Shown: piece by piece, positions 16,084 to 23,119 of the stretch
How positions within the stretch are numbered: position 1 is the stretch's first letter
How the letters are laid out: each line of letters begins with the position of its first letter
Origin: Streptomyces flavofungini
Lineage (GTDB): Bacteria; Actinomycetota; Actinomycetes; Streptomycetales; Streptomycetaceae
Assembly (NCBI RefSeq): GCF_030388665.1
Contig: NZ_CP128846.1
Location: forward strand, 5,220,501-5,284,500
Direction of reading: 5' to 3'
Length of the DNA: 64,000 nt
Translations under genes and position numbers: made by a program
The notes under the pieces: model-generated
Told to the model about the DNA's origin: nothing
Database searches by the model: none
The model's input: the letters and a program-made list of their open reading frames with translations, nothing else

Positions 16084-16892
16084 ACTTTGCCTGCCACCCG
16101 TTCAATCAGTTTCGCCGAGTCTTCGGGACTTAGAGCCTGGGCTCGCAGGATCCCATAGCGTGCGAACAGGTGGCCTAGTTCGGGCTGTTCATCCACGAAG
16201 AATCCGCCACTTTGGCCTTCGACGTAAGCGAGTTGACGGTGTTCGGCGGTCTCCAGGAACGTCATCGGCCCGTTCAAGCCCGCATGGGTCTCGCGCGTGG
16301 GTGGCATCACCTGAATCTCGACATTGCGGAGTCGGGCGATGCCGAGCAGGTGATGCAGTTGTTCCCGGAGGGTCGCTGGACCTCCGATGGGACGCGTGAG
16401 TGTGATCTCTTCCAGGACGAAACTGACGATGGGCGCGGGTTTCCGGTGCAGGAGCTCCTGACGTCCCAGTCGGGTCGCCACGCGTGCCTCGATTTGTTCG
16501 TCCTCCAATGGCGGGCAGTGGCAGTCGAAGACCGCCCGCGCGTACGCCTCAGTTTGTAGCTGCCCAGGGACAACGTGGTTCTGGTACACGTGCAGGGCCA
16601 CGGCCTTCGCTTCCTCCTCCGCGTACTCCGCGAACCAGGACGGAAGATGGCTGACTCGCAGCGACTCACCCGCAGCCAAAAGTGCACCTTGTGCACCCAG
16701 GACATCGTCCGCGATCTCCACGAACTGCCCCTTGGGCGGCCGCTCGCCCCGCTCCACCATGGCCACCTGGGACTTGGAGTACTTCACGTACGCCCCGAGG
16801 CCGTCCTGGGTCATCCCGGCCCGCTCGCGGAAGAAGCGCAGCAACGCGCCGAACATCTTGAGGTTCCCCGAACCTCGTTCACCGGAGTGCAC
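16080..16892 (-). CDS. XRE-family regulator with DUF5753 domain
   Basis: 270 residues from GTG 16892, chosen because GGGGAGG lies five bases before it; an upstream start at 16931 is possible. The N-terminal helix-turn-helix is FFRERAGMTQDGLGAYVKYSKSQVAMVERGER. The rest is DUF5753: WFAEYAEEEAKAVALHVYQNHVVPGQLQTEAYARAV and LREQLHHLLGIARLRNVEIQVMPP. WhiJ-like regulator, paired with the DUF397 gene directly after it. These pairs act in developmental control or stress signalling. The divergent gene starts 83 bp away. Confidence 0.92.
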   Translation of the reverse strand: MHSGERGSGNLKMFGALLRFFRERAGMTQDGLGAYVKYSKSQVAMVERGERPPKGQFVEIADDVLGAQGALLAAGESLRVSHLPSWFAEYAEEEAKAVALHVYQNHVVPGQLQTEAYARAVFDCHCPPLEDEQIEARVATRLGRQELLHRKPAPIVSFVLEEITLTRPIGGPATLREQLHHLLGIARLRNVEIQVMPPTRETHAGLNGPMTFLETAEHRQLAYVEGQSGGFFVDEQPELGHLFARYGILRAQALSPEDSAKLIERVAGKV

Positions 16893-16962
16893 AGCGTCCT
16901 CCCCAGGTGCACAACATCGCACGGCCTTCACCAGGCCCTGGTCACAGTATGTGAGCGCCCGT

Positions 16963-16974
16963 AAGCATTTGCTT
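16963..16974. promoter_or_regulatory. AAGCA-TT-TGCTT inverted repeat next to a start codon
   Basis: A perfect 5-bp inverted repeat with 2-bp spacer lies directly before ATG 16976, in the divergent region of the XRE gene. It could be an operator for the XRE regulator. Short palindromes can arise by chance, so confidence is low. Confidence 0.3.
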
Positions 16975-16975
16975 C

Positions 16976-17395
16976 ATGAACCTGGAAAATCCCCCCGCCC
17001 TCGTCCACCCCTGGATCCCGGCCCACGGCCACGCCCTGCGCCACACCGGAATCCACTTCGACGCGATCCGGATCCCCGGCGCGCTGGGCGACCAAGTCGC
17101 GTACGAATTGATCCAGTTCACGGACTTCAAGGCGGGCCCGATCATCCGCGAGGCGGCGGGCGCCCGGAACATGTACTTCGTGCTGCGCGCGGGCACGGCG
17201 GCGCTGCACGTCTGGCGCGGTGGGGCCCGGGTGCTCGGCCGCGACGGCCGGGGCGTCGCCTTCGTCGGCGTACCCGCCCTGGACGGCAACACCTGGCCGC
17301 TGGACTGGCGCTCGCTGCCGACGTGGGAAACGCCGTTCGTGGAGGGGGAGTTGCTGCGACAAATGGTGGAGCGGGTGTTGACTACGGTACGGTGA
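16976..17395 (+). CDS. conserved hypothetical protein
   Basis: 139 residues, not recognised to a named family. No signal peptide or membrane span. It has a mixed alpha/beta pattern with AYELIQFTDFKAGPIIREAAGARNMYFVLRAG and a hydrophobic strand AALHVWRGGARVL. Sequence of this type is often found beside XRE-DUF397 pairs in Streptomyces, as here. It lies 86 bp before the HTH gene on the same strand. Confidence 0.65.
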   Translation: MNLENPPALVHPWIPAHGHALRHTGIHFDAIRIPGALGDQVAYELIQFTDFKAGPIIREAAGARNMYFVLRAGTAALHVWRGGARVLGRDGRGVAFVGVPALDGNTWPLDWRSLPTWETPFVEGELLRQMVERVLTTVR

Positions 17396-17481
17396 CCGCG
17401 CAATCACGCTCTGTGTGAGAGAGGTCGCATGGAGCGGCCCTCGGAGGTGCTGGAACACCACCCGAGGACCTTCACCACCGA

Positions 17482-18528
17482 GTGGATCTGGAGTCCATCG
17501 GGATGCTTCGGCATGCTATCGCGCCTGCGCGGCGCTACACGAAGGCTTCGCACGACGTCGTACGGCACCCGTACCTGAACAGCGACGCGAAGATCCTGCT
17601 CCTGTACGTACAGGGGCTCCCGGACGCGGACGCGGCGGCCAGGTCGCTGAGCGAGCACGCGGCCCGCCTCGGGATCACGGGACGCGCCTACCAGCGGGCC
17701 AAACAACTCCTCGCCGACAGCGGCTACTTGCACGAGTGGCGGTGGCAGGGGGAGCGGGGGCGCTGGATCACGGACCAGTTGCTGGCGAACGTCACTCTCA
17801 CGCGTGAGGGGGCCGGGGTGGTTCGGGAGGGGGGTTGCCCGGAGCCGCCCGTGCCGCCGCCGGTGCCGCCGTCCGTGTCGCCGTCGGGGCCGCTGGTTCC
17901 GCCGATGTCGCCGAGTGCGCGGCGACGGACGGTCGGTCGGCCGAGGCCTCGGGACGTCGGTGGCTCTTACCCGGACAAGAACGTGGGGGAAGACCTTTCC
18001 CACCTCCCACCCGAAGCGAAGTCTGCCGCCGAGCCGGACGGGGCGCGGCCGTCCGTGCCGGAAGTCGCAGAGGCGGAGCGGGTGTTGCTGTCGCTTCGGC
18101 ACGTCAGCCGGGAGCTGCTGCTCGGGGTGCGGGAGGCCAGGGGGCTCGCGGACGCGGCGGCGGAGTGGCTGCGGCGGGGCGTCTCGGCGGCCGAGCTGCG
18201 GGTGGCGCTGACCGCGGGGTTACCCGTGGAGGGCGTGCGGTCGGCTGTCGGCTTCGTACGACATCGGCTGGAGCGGAAGCTTCCGGCTGTGGCGGAAGTG
18301 GCGCCCGTGGCCTTGCCTGGGGTGGGGGTCGGGGCCCTGGTGACGTGCGAGGGGCCCGGGGACGAGCACGTGTTCCGGCGTGTGGGGGAGGAGCGGGAGT
18401 GCGGGCGGTGTCGGGTGGCGGCGGCTGGGGTTGCGGCTGCCGCGCGGGAGGGGGGCGCGCGGGAGGGGGCCGTGCGGGTGGTGCCGTGGAGGGAACGGGT
18501 GGCGGGGGCGGCCGGGGTCATGAGGTGA
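17482..18528 (+). CDS. helix-turn-helix protein, replication-initiator-like
   Basis: 348 residues from GTG 17482. The N-terminal 110 residues have the pattern of a replication-type winged helix: HDVVRHPYLNSDAKILLLYVQGL, then ITGRAYQRAKQLLADSGYLHEWRW with a turn and recognition helix. A long Pro/Ser/Arg-rich linker follows. The C-terminal part has ARGLADAAAEWLRRG and a small Cys/His pair (TCEGPGDEHVFRRV and ECGRCR) that could bind zinc. Similar proteins are frequent in Streptomyces accessory regions. No strong Shine-Dalgarno. The last 11 bp overlap the convergent TPR gene. Confidence 0.75.
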   Translation: MDLESIGMLRHAIAPARRYTKASHDVVRHPYLNSDAKILLLYVQGLPDADAAARSLSEHAARLGITGRAYQRAKQLLADSGYLHEWRWQGERGRWITDQLLANVTLTREGAGVVREGGCPEPPVPPPVPPSVSPSGPLVPPMSPSARRRTVGRPRPRDVGGSYPDKNVGEDLSHLPPEAKSAAEPDGARPSVPEVAEAERVLLSLRHVSRELLLGVREARGLADAAAEWLRRGVSAAELRVALTAGLPVEGVRSAVGFVRHRLERKLPAVAEVAPVALPGVGVGALVTCEGPGDEHVFRRVGEERECGRCRVAAAGVAAAAREGGAREGAVRVVPWRERVAGAAGVMR

Positions 18529-20443
18529 GGGGTCGGTCCGGAGGGTTGTCTGCTGCCTGACTGCGGAGGGCTTCCGCTTCCTCGGCGCGGCCGGTCCGGT
18601 CCAGGAGGAGGGCCAGGTTGTGTGCGGCGTTGGGCTGACCTCTGTCGTGGGCCTGTCGGTAGAGGGTTTCGGCTTCCTGGGTGCGGCCGACACTTTCGAC
18701 GAGGATGGCGTGGTTGTACGCCGCGCTGGGGTGCCCTCCGTCGTGGGCCTGGCGATAGAGGTCCTCGGCCTCGCCGGTGCGGCCGGTCTGGCTCAGGAGG
18801 ATGGCGAGGTTGTACGCCGCGTTGGGGTGGCCTCTGCTGTGGGCCTGGCGGTAGAGGGCTTCCGCTTCCTCGGCGCGGCCCGTCTGCTTCAGGAGGATGG
18901 CGAGGTTGTTCGTGGCGTTGAGGTGGCCCCTGTCGCAGGCCTGTCGGTAGAGGGTTTCGGCTTCTTCGGTGCGGCCGGACCTGGCCAGGAGCACGGCGAG
19001 GTTGTTCGTGGCGTTGAGGTGCCCTCTGTCGATGGCCTGGCGGTAGAGGGCTTCGGCTTCTTCGGTGCGGCCGGACATGGCCAGAAGGTTGGCGAGGTTG
19101 TTCGTGGCGTCGAGGTGTCCTCTGCCGTGGGCATCGCGGTAGAGCGCTTCGGCCTCGTCGGTGCGGCCGGACTTGCCCAGCAGGACCGCGAGGTTGTACG
19201 TGGCCCGCCTGTCGCCCTTGTCGGCCAGTGGCCGCACGGCCGCCTCCGCGACGTGAAGCGCGCCGCCTCGGTAGGCGCTCGTCGCGACGGCACCCCGTGC
19301 GGCGTCGTCCGCCGCGTGCGCGAGCGCAGCCTCCCGCACCCACTCCGGCACAGCCGACTCCGCCCCGTCCACGAGATAGTCGAACGCCGACCACCACCCC
19401 TCACCCACCGGCACCAGCGGACTCGTCACCCCCAACCGCACCCGCGAAGCCCACGCGAACGCCTCCTCGAGCCCCTCCGGCCGCAGCACCGGACCACCCG
19501 CGTCCGCCAGGCACCGCTCATGCACCTCCACCAGCAGCCCCCGCGAGTACGGCCCCCGCAACCCCGCCCGCGACAGATCGACGGCCGCCGTCACGAGTGC
19601 CGCCCCTCGCGCGTGGCCGCGCGCCCGCCGAGCGCGCTGCCACTCCCGCAACAACACCGGCCCGGCGGCCATGTACTCGGCGATGCCGTACGTCCCGTGG
19701 TGGGCGACGGCATCCGCGATCCGCGGGTCGTCGCAGTCCCCGGCACGGGACAGCTCCCTCTCACTCCACAGCCGGTCCAGGTCCACGACCTCGGCCACCC
19801 GCAGCACCCGGGCCCCGAGCCCGGCCCAACTCTGCGCGGCACCCTCGACATCGGCGCCGTCGTCGGCCGCACTGAACGCCTCGTACGGCTTCAGCCGCAT
19901 CGTCGCCACGACCGGCACCCGTAGCCGTACGAACTCCGCGAGCACCTCGGGCTCAAGCCCCTCCGGCCCGAGGTACTGCTCCAGGTCGTCCAACCACACC
20001 ACACACCGCAGGCCCGCACGGCCCTCCAGCACTTCCGGAGCGGGCCGCAGCCTCGCGCCCACCGGGGGCGCCAACACCCTGTACCCCGGCAGCAGTTCCC
20101 GTACCGCCTCGAACGCCGCCCGGGTCTTCCCCGCCGTGGAGTCCCCGACCACCAGCACGAGGCCGCCCGCGTCTGCCGCCTCCCGGACCCGCTCCCGCAA
20201 CTCCCCGTCGACGTCCCGCGCGACGTACGGCGGCAACTTGCTGCCGTCCTCCCCGGGCCGCGCCCGATGCGCCCCGGCGGCCAGGGCGTCCCAGTCCCGG
20301 GCGACCGGCCAGCGGCCGGGGCCCTGCAAGTACGGCTGCTGCGGCGCCCTCGCCCGTTCCCCGCCGAACGTGACGGACCCGATGGACTGCGCCTGGATGA
20401 CGTCGCGCTGCGCGCCGCCGGAGATGTGGTTGTCGCCCGTCAT
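18518..20443 (-). CDS. P-loop NTPase with C-terminal TPR array (STAND-like)
   Basis: 641 residues. The short N-terminus (residues 4-27, NHISGG...DVIQAQSIGSVTF) resembles amyloid-type signalling motifs attached to NLR-like proteins of filamentous actinobacteria. A P-loop follows, G100-DSTAGKT107, and Walker B LDDLE at 151-155 after a hydrophobic strand. From about residue 410 to 635 there are six or more 36-residue tetratricopeptide/Sel1-like repeats of the type ATNNLAVLLARSGRTEEAE, coded by 108-bp DNA repeats at about 18550-19200. Nucleotide-switched signal ATPase with a sensor of repeats is the likely design, perhaps defence or self-recognition. Lies in an accessory-looking segment. Confidence 0.75.
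   Translation of the reverse strand: MTGDNHISGGAQRDVIQAQSIGSVTFGGERARAPQQPYLQGPGRWPVARDWDALAAGAHRARPGEDGSKLPPYVARDVDGELRERVREAADAGGLVLVVGDSTAGKTRAAFEAVRELLPGYRVLAPPVGARLRPAPEVLEGRAGLRCVVWLDDLEQYLGPEGLEPEVLAEFVRLRVPVVATMRLKPYEAFSAADDGADVEGAAQSWAGLGARVLRVAEVVDLDRLWSERELSRAGDCDDPRIADAVAHHGTYGIAEYMAAGPVLLREWQRARRARGHARGAALVTAAVDLSRAGLRGPYSRGLLVEVHERCLADAGGPVLRPEGLEEAFAWASRVRLGVTSPLVPVGEGWWSAFDYLVDGAESAVPEWVREAALAHAADDAARGAVATSAYRGGALHVAEAAVRPLADKGDRRATYNLAVLLGKSGRTDEAEALYRDAHGRGHLDATNNLANLLAMSGRTEEAEALYRQAIDRGHLNATNNLAVLLARSGRTEEAETLYRQACDRGHLNATNNLAILLKQTGRAEEAEALYRQAHSRGHPNAAYNLAILLSQTGRTGEAEDLYRQAHDGGHPSAAYNHAILVESVGRTQEAETLYRQAHDRGQPNAAHNLALLLDRTGRAEEAEALRSQAADNPPDRPLTS
18550..19205. repeat. 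108-bp tandem repeats coding TPR units
   Basis: Six successive units of about 108 bp, each with CTCTGCC..GGCCTGTCGGTAGAG-type sequence followed by GCTTCGGCTTCTTCGGTGCGGCC, code the TPR repeats of the NTPase. Neighbouring units are nearly identical at the DNA level, which suggests recent amplification. Confidence 0.75.
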
Positions 20444-20519
20444 GCCTGCCTACGGTAGTCGGGGGCACGTGCTCAACCACCGCGTTCGGCAGGGGGATCT
20501 GGAGATTCGGGCCGGTGGT

Positions 20520-21308
20520 TCAACCGGCCGTGAAGTCGGCGACGTGGTCGGTGGCCCACGTCGTGAACGGGCGCGCCGGGTGGCCCGTCAGCTCCTCGAC
20601 CGTGGAGGTCAGGGGGACCGGCTTGCCGTCGTTGGACTCCCACCAGTTCAGGAGTGCGTCGGCGTACCTGGCGGGGATGTAGTCCGCCATCTCCTCCTTC
20701 CACTGCTCGCGCGTGACCCGCTTGACCGAGGCCGAGCGGCCCGTGACCTCGGCGAGCCGGTCGATCTGCTCGGCGAACGACAGCGACTCGGGGCCACTCA
20801 GGGTGAACGTGCCGCCGTGGTGCCGGAGTTCCCGGATGACCGCGCGGGCCGCCTCCGCCACGTCCAGCTCGTGGATCGGGTCGTTGTGCGCGTCCGGGAA
20901 CGGCAGGCTCACCGGGCGGCCGGCCTTGATGGGCCACGCCCAGGCGCCGGCGTTCGACGCGAACGACCCCGGGCGCAGGATCGTCGTGGTGATCGGGGAC
21001 GCCAACAGGGCGTTCTCCACGGCCAGGTGGGACGCGGCGAGCGGGTCGTCCTCGGGGGCGGGGCCCAGCACGCTCGACGAGGACAGCAGGACGATGTGCT
21101 CGACCCCGGCCCGGTCGGCCTCGGCTGTGAAGTCGGTGATCCGGTCGGGGGAGGCGTAGAGGAAGACGGTCTTCACGCCGGTCAGGGCGGTGGGGAAGTC
21201 CGTCGGGTCGGTGAGGGCGAGGCGGGTGGTGGGGACGTCGGGGGGCGGGGTGAGGTCGTCGGGGTGGGCTGAGCCGAGGCGGAGGGGGAGGCCGTCTACG
21301 TGGCCCAT
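20520..21308 (-). pseudogene. NmrA-like NAD(P)H-binding protein lacking its N-terminus
   Basis: 262 residues can be read from ATG 21308. The body of an NmrA-type short-chain dehydrogenase is present: LTGVKTVFLYASP, HIVLLSSSSVLG, TILRPGSFASN, DELDVAEAARAVIRE. The usual start, a strand with the GATGxxG dinucleotide motif (about 20-25 residues), is missing: the frame begins at GLPLRLG, which corresponds to the second strand. The break at 21290-21308 coincides with the truncated start of the divergent TetR gene. Loss of the nucleotide-binding loop should disable cofactor binding. Sequencing or assembly error cannot be ruled out. Confidence 0.7.
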
Positions 21309-21806
21309 CGCGACGACCTCATGGCGGCGATGCTCGACGCCGCTCTCGCGCAGGTCCCACTCGCCTCCGAAGAAGCCGCGGAAGGCACCTGGCAGGAGCG
21401 GCTCCGGGCGCTGATGGCCGCCGCGACCGAGGCGATGAGCCGCCACGAGGGCCTGGCGGCCGTGGCCCTCGGCGCGATCCCCACCGGCGACAACGCGCTC
21501 CTCGTACTGGACCGCATGCTCGCGCTGCTCAAGGAGGGCGGCCTCGACGACACGACGGCCGCGTGGGCCGTGGACCTGCTCTTCCTCCACATCGCCGCGG
21601 CGGCGGCCGAACAGTCCGTGTACAACACCAAGGACACCGGTGAGGAGGACGCCATCACCGCGGCCGACCGCCGCTACGCGGCCCTGCCCGCCGACAAGTA
21701 CCCCATGATCACCGCACTCCGCACGGCCCTGTTCGCCCACGGCGACCGCGACACGTGGCACCTGGACGTCCTGATCAACGGGATCCTTCACACCCCCGCG
21801 CGCTGA
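21300..21806 (+). pseudogene. TetR-type regulator lacking its DNA-binding domain
   Basis: 168 residues readable from GTG 21300, with a stop nine codons upstream. AHRDDLMAAMLDAAL is the end of helix 4 that follows the helix-turn-helix in TetR proteins; the first about 45 residues including the HTH are absent. The rest is an alpha-helical ligand domain (WQERLRALMAAATEAMSRH, WAVDLLFLHIAAAAAEQS). It overlaps by 9 bp, head to head, with the truncated NmrA-like gene; in related genomes such pairs are divergent neighbours. Without the HTH it should not bind DNA. Its 3' end overlaps the convergent membrane gene by 19 bp. Confidence 0.7.
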
Positions 21807-22390
21807 GGGAGTGCGCCCTCGCGCTCCCCGGCGGGGGCGCCGCCGCGACGGCGGCGGTGGTACGCGACGGCGAGGGCGATGATGGCGGGCCCCCACACGG
21901 CGGTCGGTGAGACGCACACGGTCGCGAGCGCGTTCCAGGCACTGTTGGAGTACTCGACGGTTTCGGTGACGCCGAACAGCGTGAGCCTGCGGCGCTCGCC
22001 GATCGGCACGCTGGTGAACAACACGGTGAGGATCAGACCGCCGACGACGGCGGGGACGACGGCCGCCAGCGGCCGCACGCGCCTGCCGCCGATGACCGGG
22101 ATCCAGGCGGGCGCCACCTCTCCCCATCCCCGCACGAGCCCGATGGCCAGGACCGCGACCACTTCGGTGAGCACGCTGAGCCCCAGCACGTACGGGACGC
22201 TCACCCAGTAAGGCGGCATGCCCAGCTCCTGCACCTGCCCCATCTCGAAGTGCAGCGCGAACGGCAGCCGCCACAGACACGACGGCAGCAGAAGCAGCGG
22301 AAGCGCGTACGCAAGCCGCATCGCCCAACGCGGCACCGGCCGCTCGGTGTCGCTGACCTGCGGGGGCGTGTGAAAGATCTTTGGAGTCAT
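21788..22390 (-). CDS. four-span membrane protein of unknown function
   Basis: 200 residues from ATG 22390. Four membrane spans are visible: AMRLAYALPLLLLPSCLWRL, VPYVLGLSVLTEVVAVLAIG, VRPLAAVVPAVVGGLILTVLF and VWGPAIIALAVAYH. Short loops include GWGEVAPAWIPVIGGRRV, which recalls small uncharacterised actinobacterial membrane proteins. An upstream in-frame start at 22510 exists but would add a non-conserved basic stretch. No functional assignment is possible. Confidence 0.7.
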   Translation of the reverse strand: MTPKIFHTPPQVSDTERPVPRWAMRLAYALPLLLLPSCLWRLPFALHFEMGQVQELGMPPYWVSVPYVLGLSVLTEVVAVLAIGLVRGWGEVAPAWIPVIGGRRVRPLAAVVPAVVGGLILTVLFTSVPIGERRRLTLFGVTETVEYSNSAWNALATVCVSPTAVWGPAIIALAVAYHRRRRGGAPAGEREGALPQRAGV

Positions 22391-22443
22391 GGGTTCAGCT
22401 TCGGGGGCTGAGCGGGGCGAGGGATCGCCCGCGAGGCTGGGAA

Positions 22444-22465
22444 CCCTCCGCCGCGCGGCGGAGGG
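22444..22465. promoter_or_regulatory. 22-bp perfect palindrome
   Basis: CCCTCCGCCGC mirrored by GCGGCGGAGGG without spacer, in the divergent region between the membrane protein (start 22390) and the profilin-like gene (start 22646). It may be an operator or a cruciform/terminator element. The remaining 255-bp gap holds no other recognisable feature. Confidence 0.45.
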
Positions 22466-22645
22466 GGCCTCACCGGGACCGCGTCGGCGAAGCCCGCAGG
22501 AGCGGCCCATCGGTCTGCGCCAGAACCAGCCGCCGTGGCCGGGATCTCCATATCGGAACTCGCCCCGCGGACACTACGTTTCCCAGGAGAGATCCTCTCG
22601 GGGGACGCCGTCGGAAGCAGTGGAACGGTCGGCTAGGAGGCACCT

Positions 22646-23119
22646 GTGCGTGAGCGTTGGCAGAAGTACCTGGGGCAGGGCGACGACTTCGGGGATCAGT
22701 ACCAGCGGCCCGGCGGGCAGTGGTCCACGAAGCCCGGGGACGAGTGGCAGCAGTACATGGACTACTACCTGATGGGCAGCGGCGCCTTCGCCAGCGGCGT
22801 CATCCTCGACTTCGAGGGCAGGACCCTCGCCACCTCCTACGACATCCAGGTCACCGAGAAGGAGGGCCATCTCCTCGGCGCCCTCGTCGACGAACCGGAG
22901 GACCTCGGCTCCCGGACCGTGAGGATCGGCGGCCACGAATACGCCAACCTCGGACACGAAGTCCGTACGCTCTACGGCTCGAACGGCTTCAACGGCTTCC
23001 TCGCCGCCAAGTCCAGGACCGCCCTCGTCGCCTGCCTGTACGTGGAGGGGCAGCCCCGCAGCGACGCCTCCGACGTCCTTGAGAAGTTCGTGGACTTCCT
23101 GGTCAAGAAGGGGCTCTAG
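22646..23119 (+). CDS. profilin-like protein
   Basis: 157 residues from GTG 22646 with AGGAGG seven bases upstream. Residues 33-157 align by eye with eukaryotic profilins along their whole length: W34-QQ-Y37-MD at the start of helix 1, LMGSG, GRTLATS64 (profilin GxxWAxS), VTEKE, GGHEY99, the basic turn YGSNGFNGFLAAKS123 (profilin YGKKGxxGxxxxKT), CLYVE, and the C-terminal helix VLEKFVDFLVKKGL. Profilins bind actin and poly-proline in eukaryotes and Asgard archaea. Residues 1-32 add a second W-Q-x-Y motif (W5-QK-Y8). No signal peptide. The gene shares a CTAG stop with the convergent araC gene. Function in this cell is unknown; transfer from a eukaryote or an ancient profilin-fold protein are the two readings. 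Confidence 0.75.
   Translation: MRERWQKYLGQGDDFGDQYQRPGGQWSTKPGDEWQQYMDYYLMGSGAFASGVILDFEGRTLATSYDIQVTEKEGHLLGALVDEPEDLGSRTVRIGGHEYANLGHEVRTLYGSNGFNGFLAAKSRTALVACLYVEGQPRSDASDVLEKFVDFLVKKGL

Noticed and set aside
18550..19205. 108-bp repeats taken as CRISPR or satellite
   Set aside because: They are contiguous, in frame, and code TPR units of the NTPase protein.
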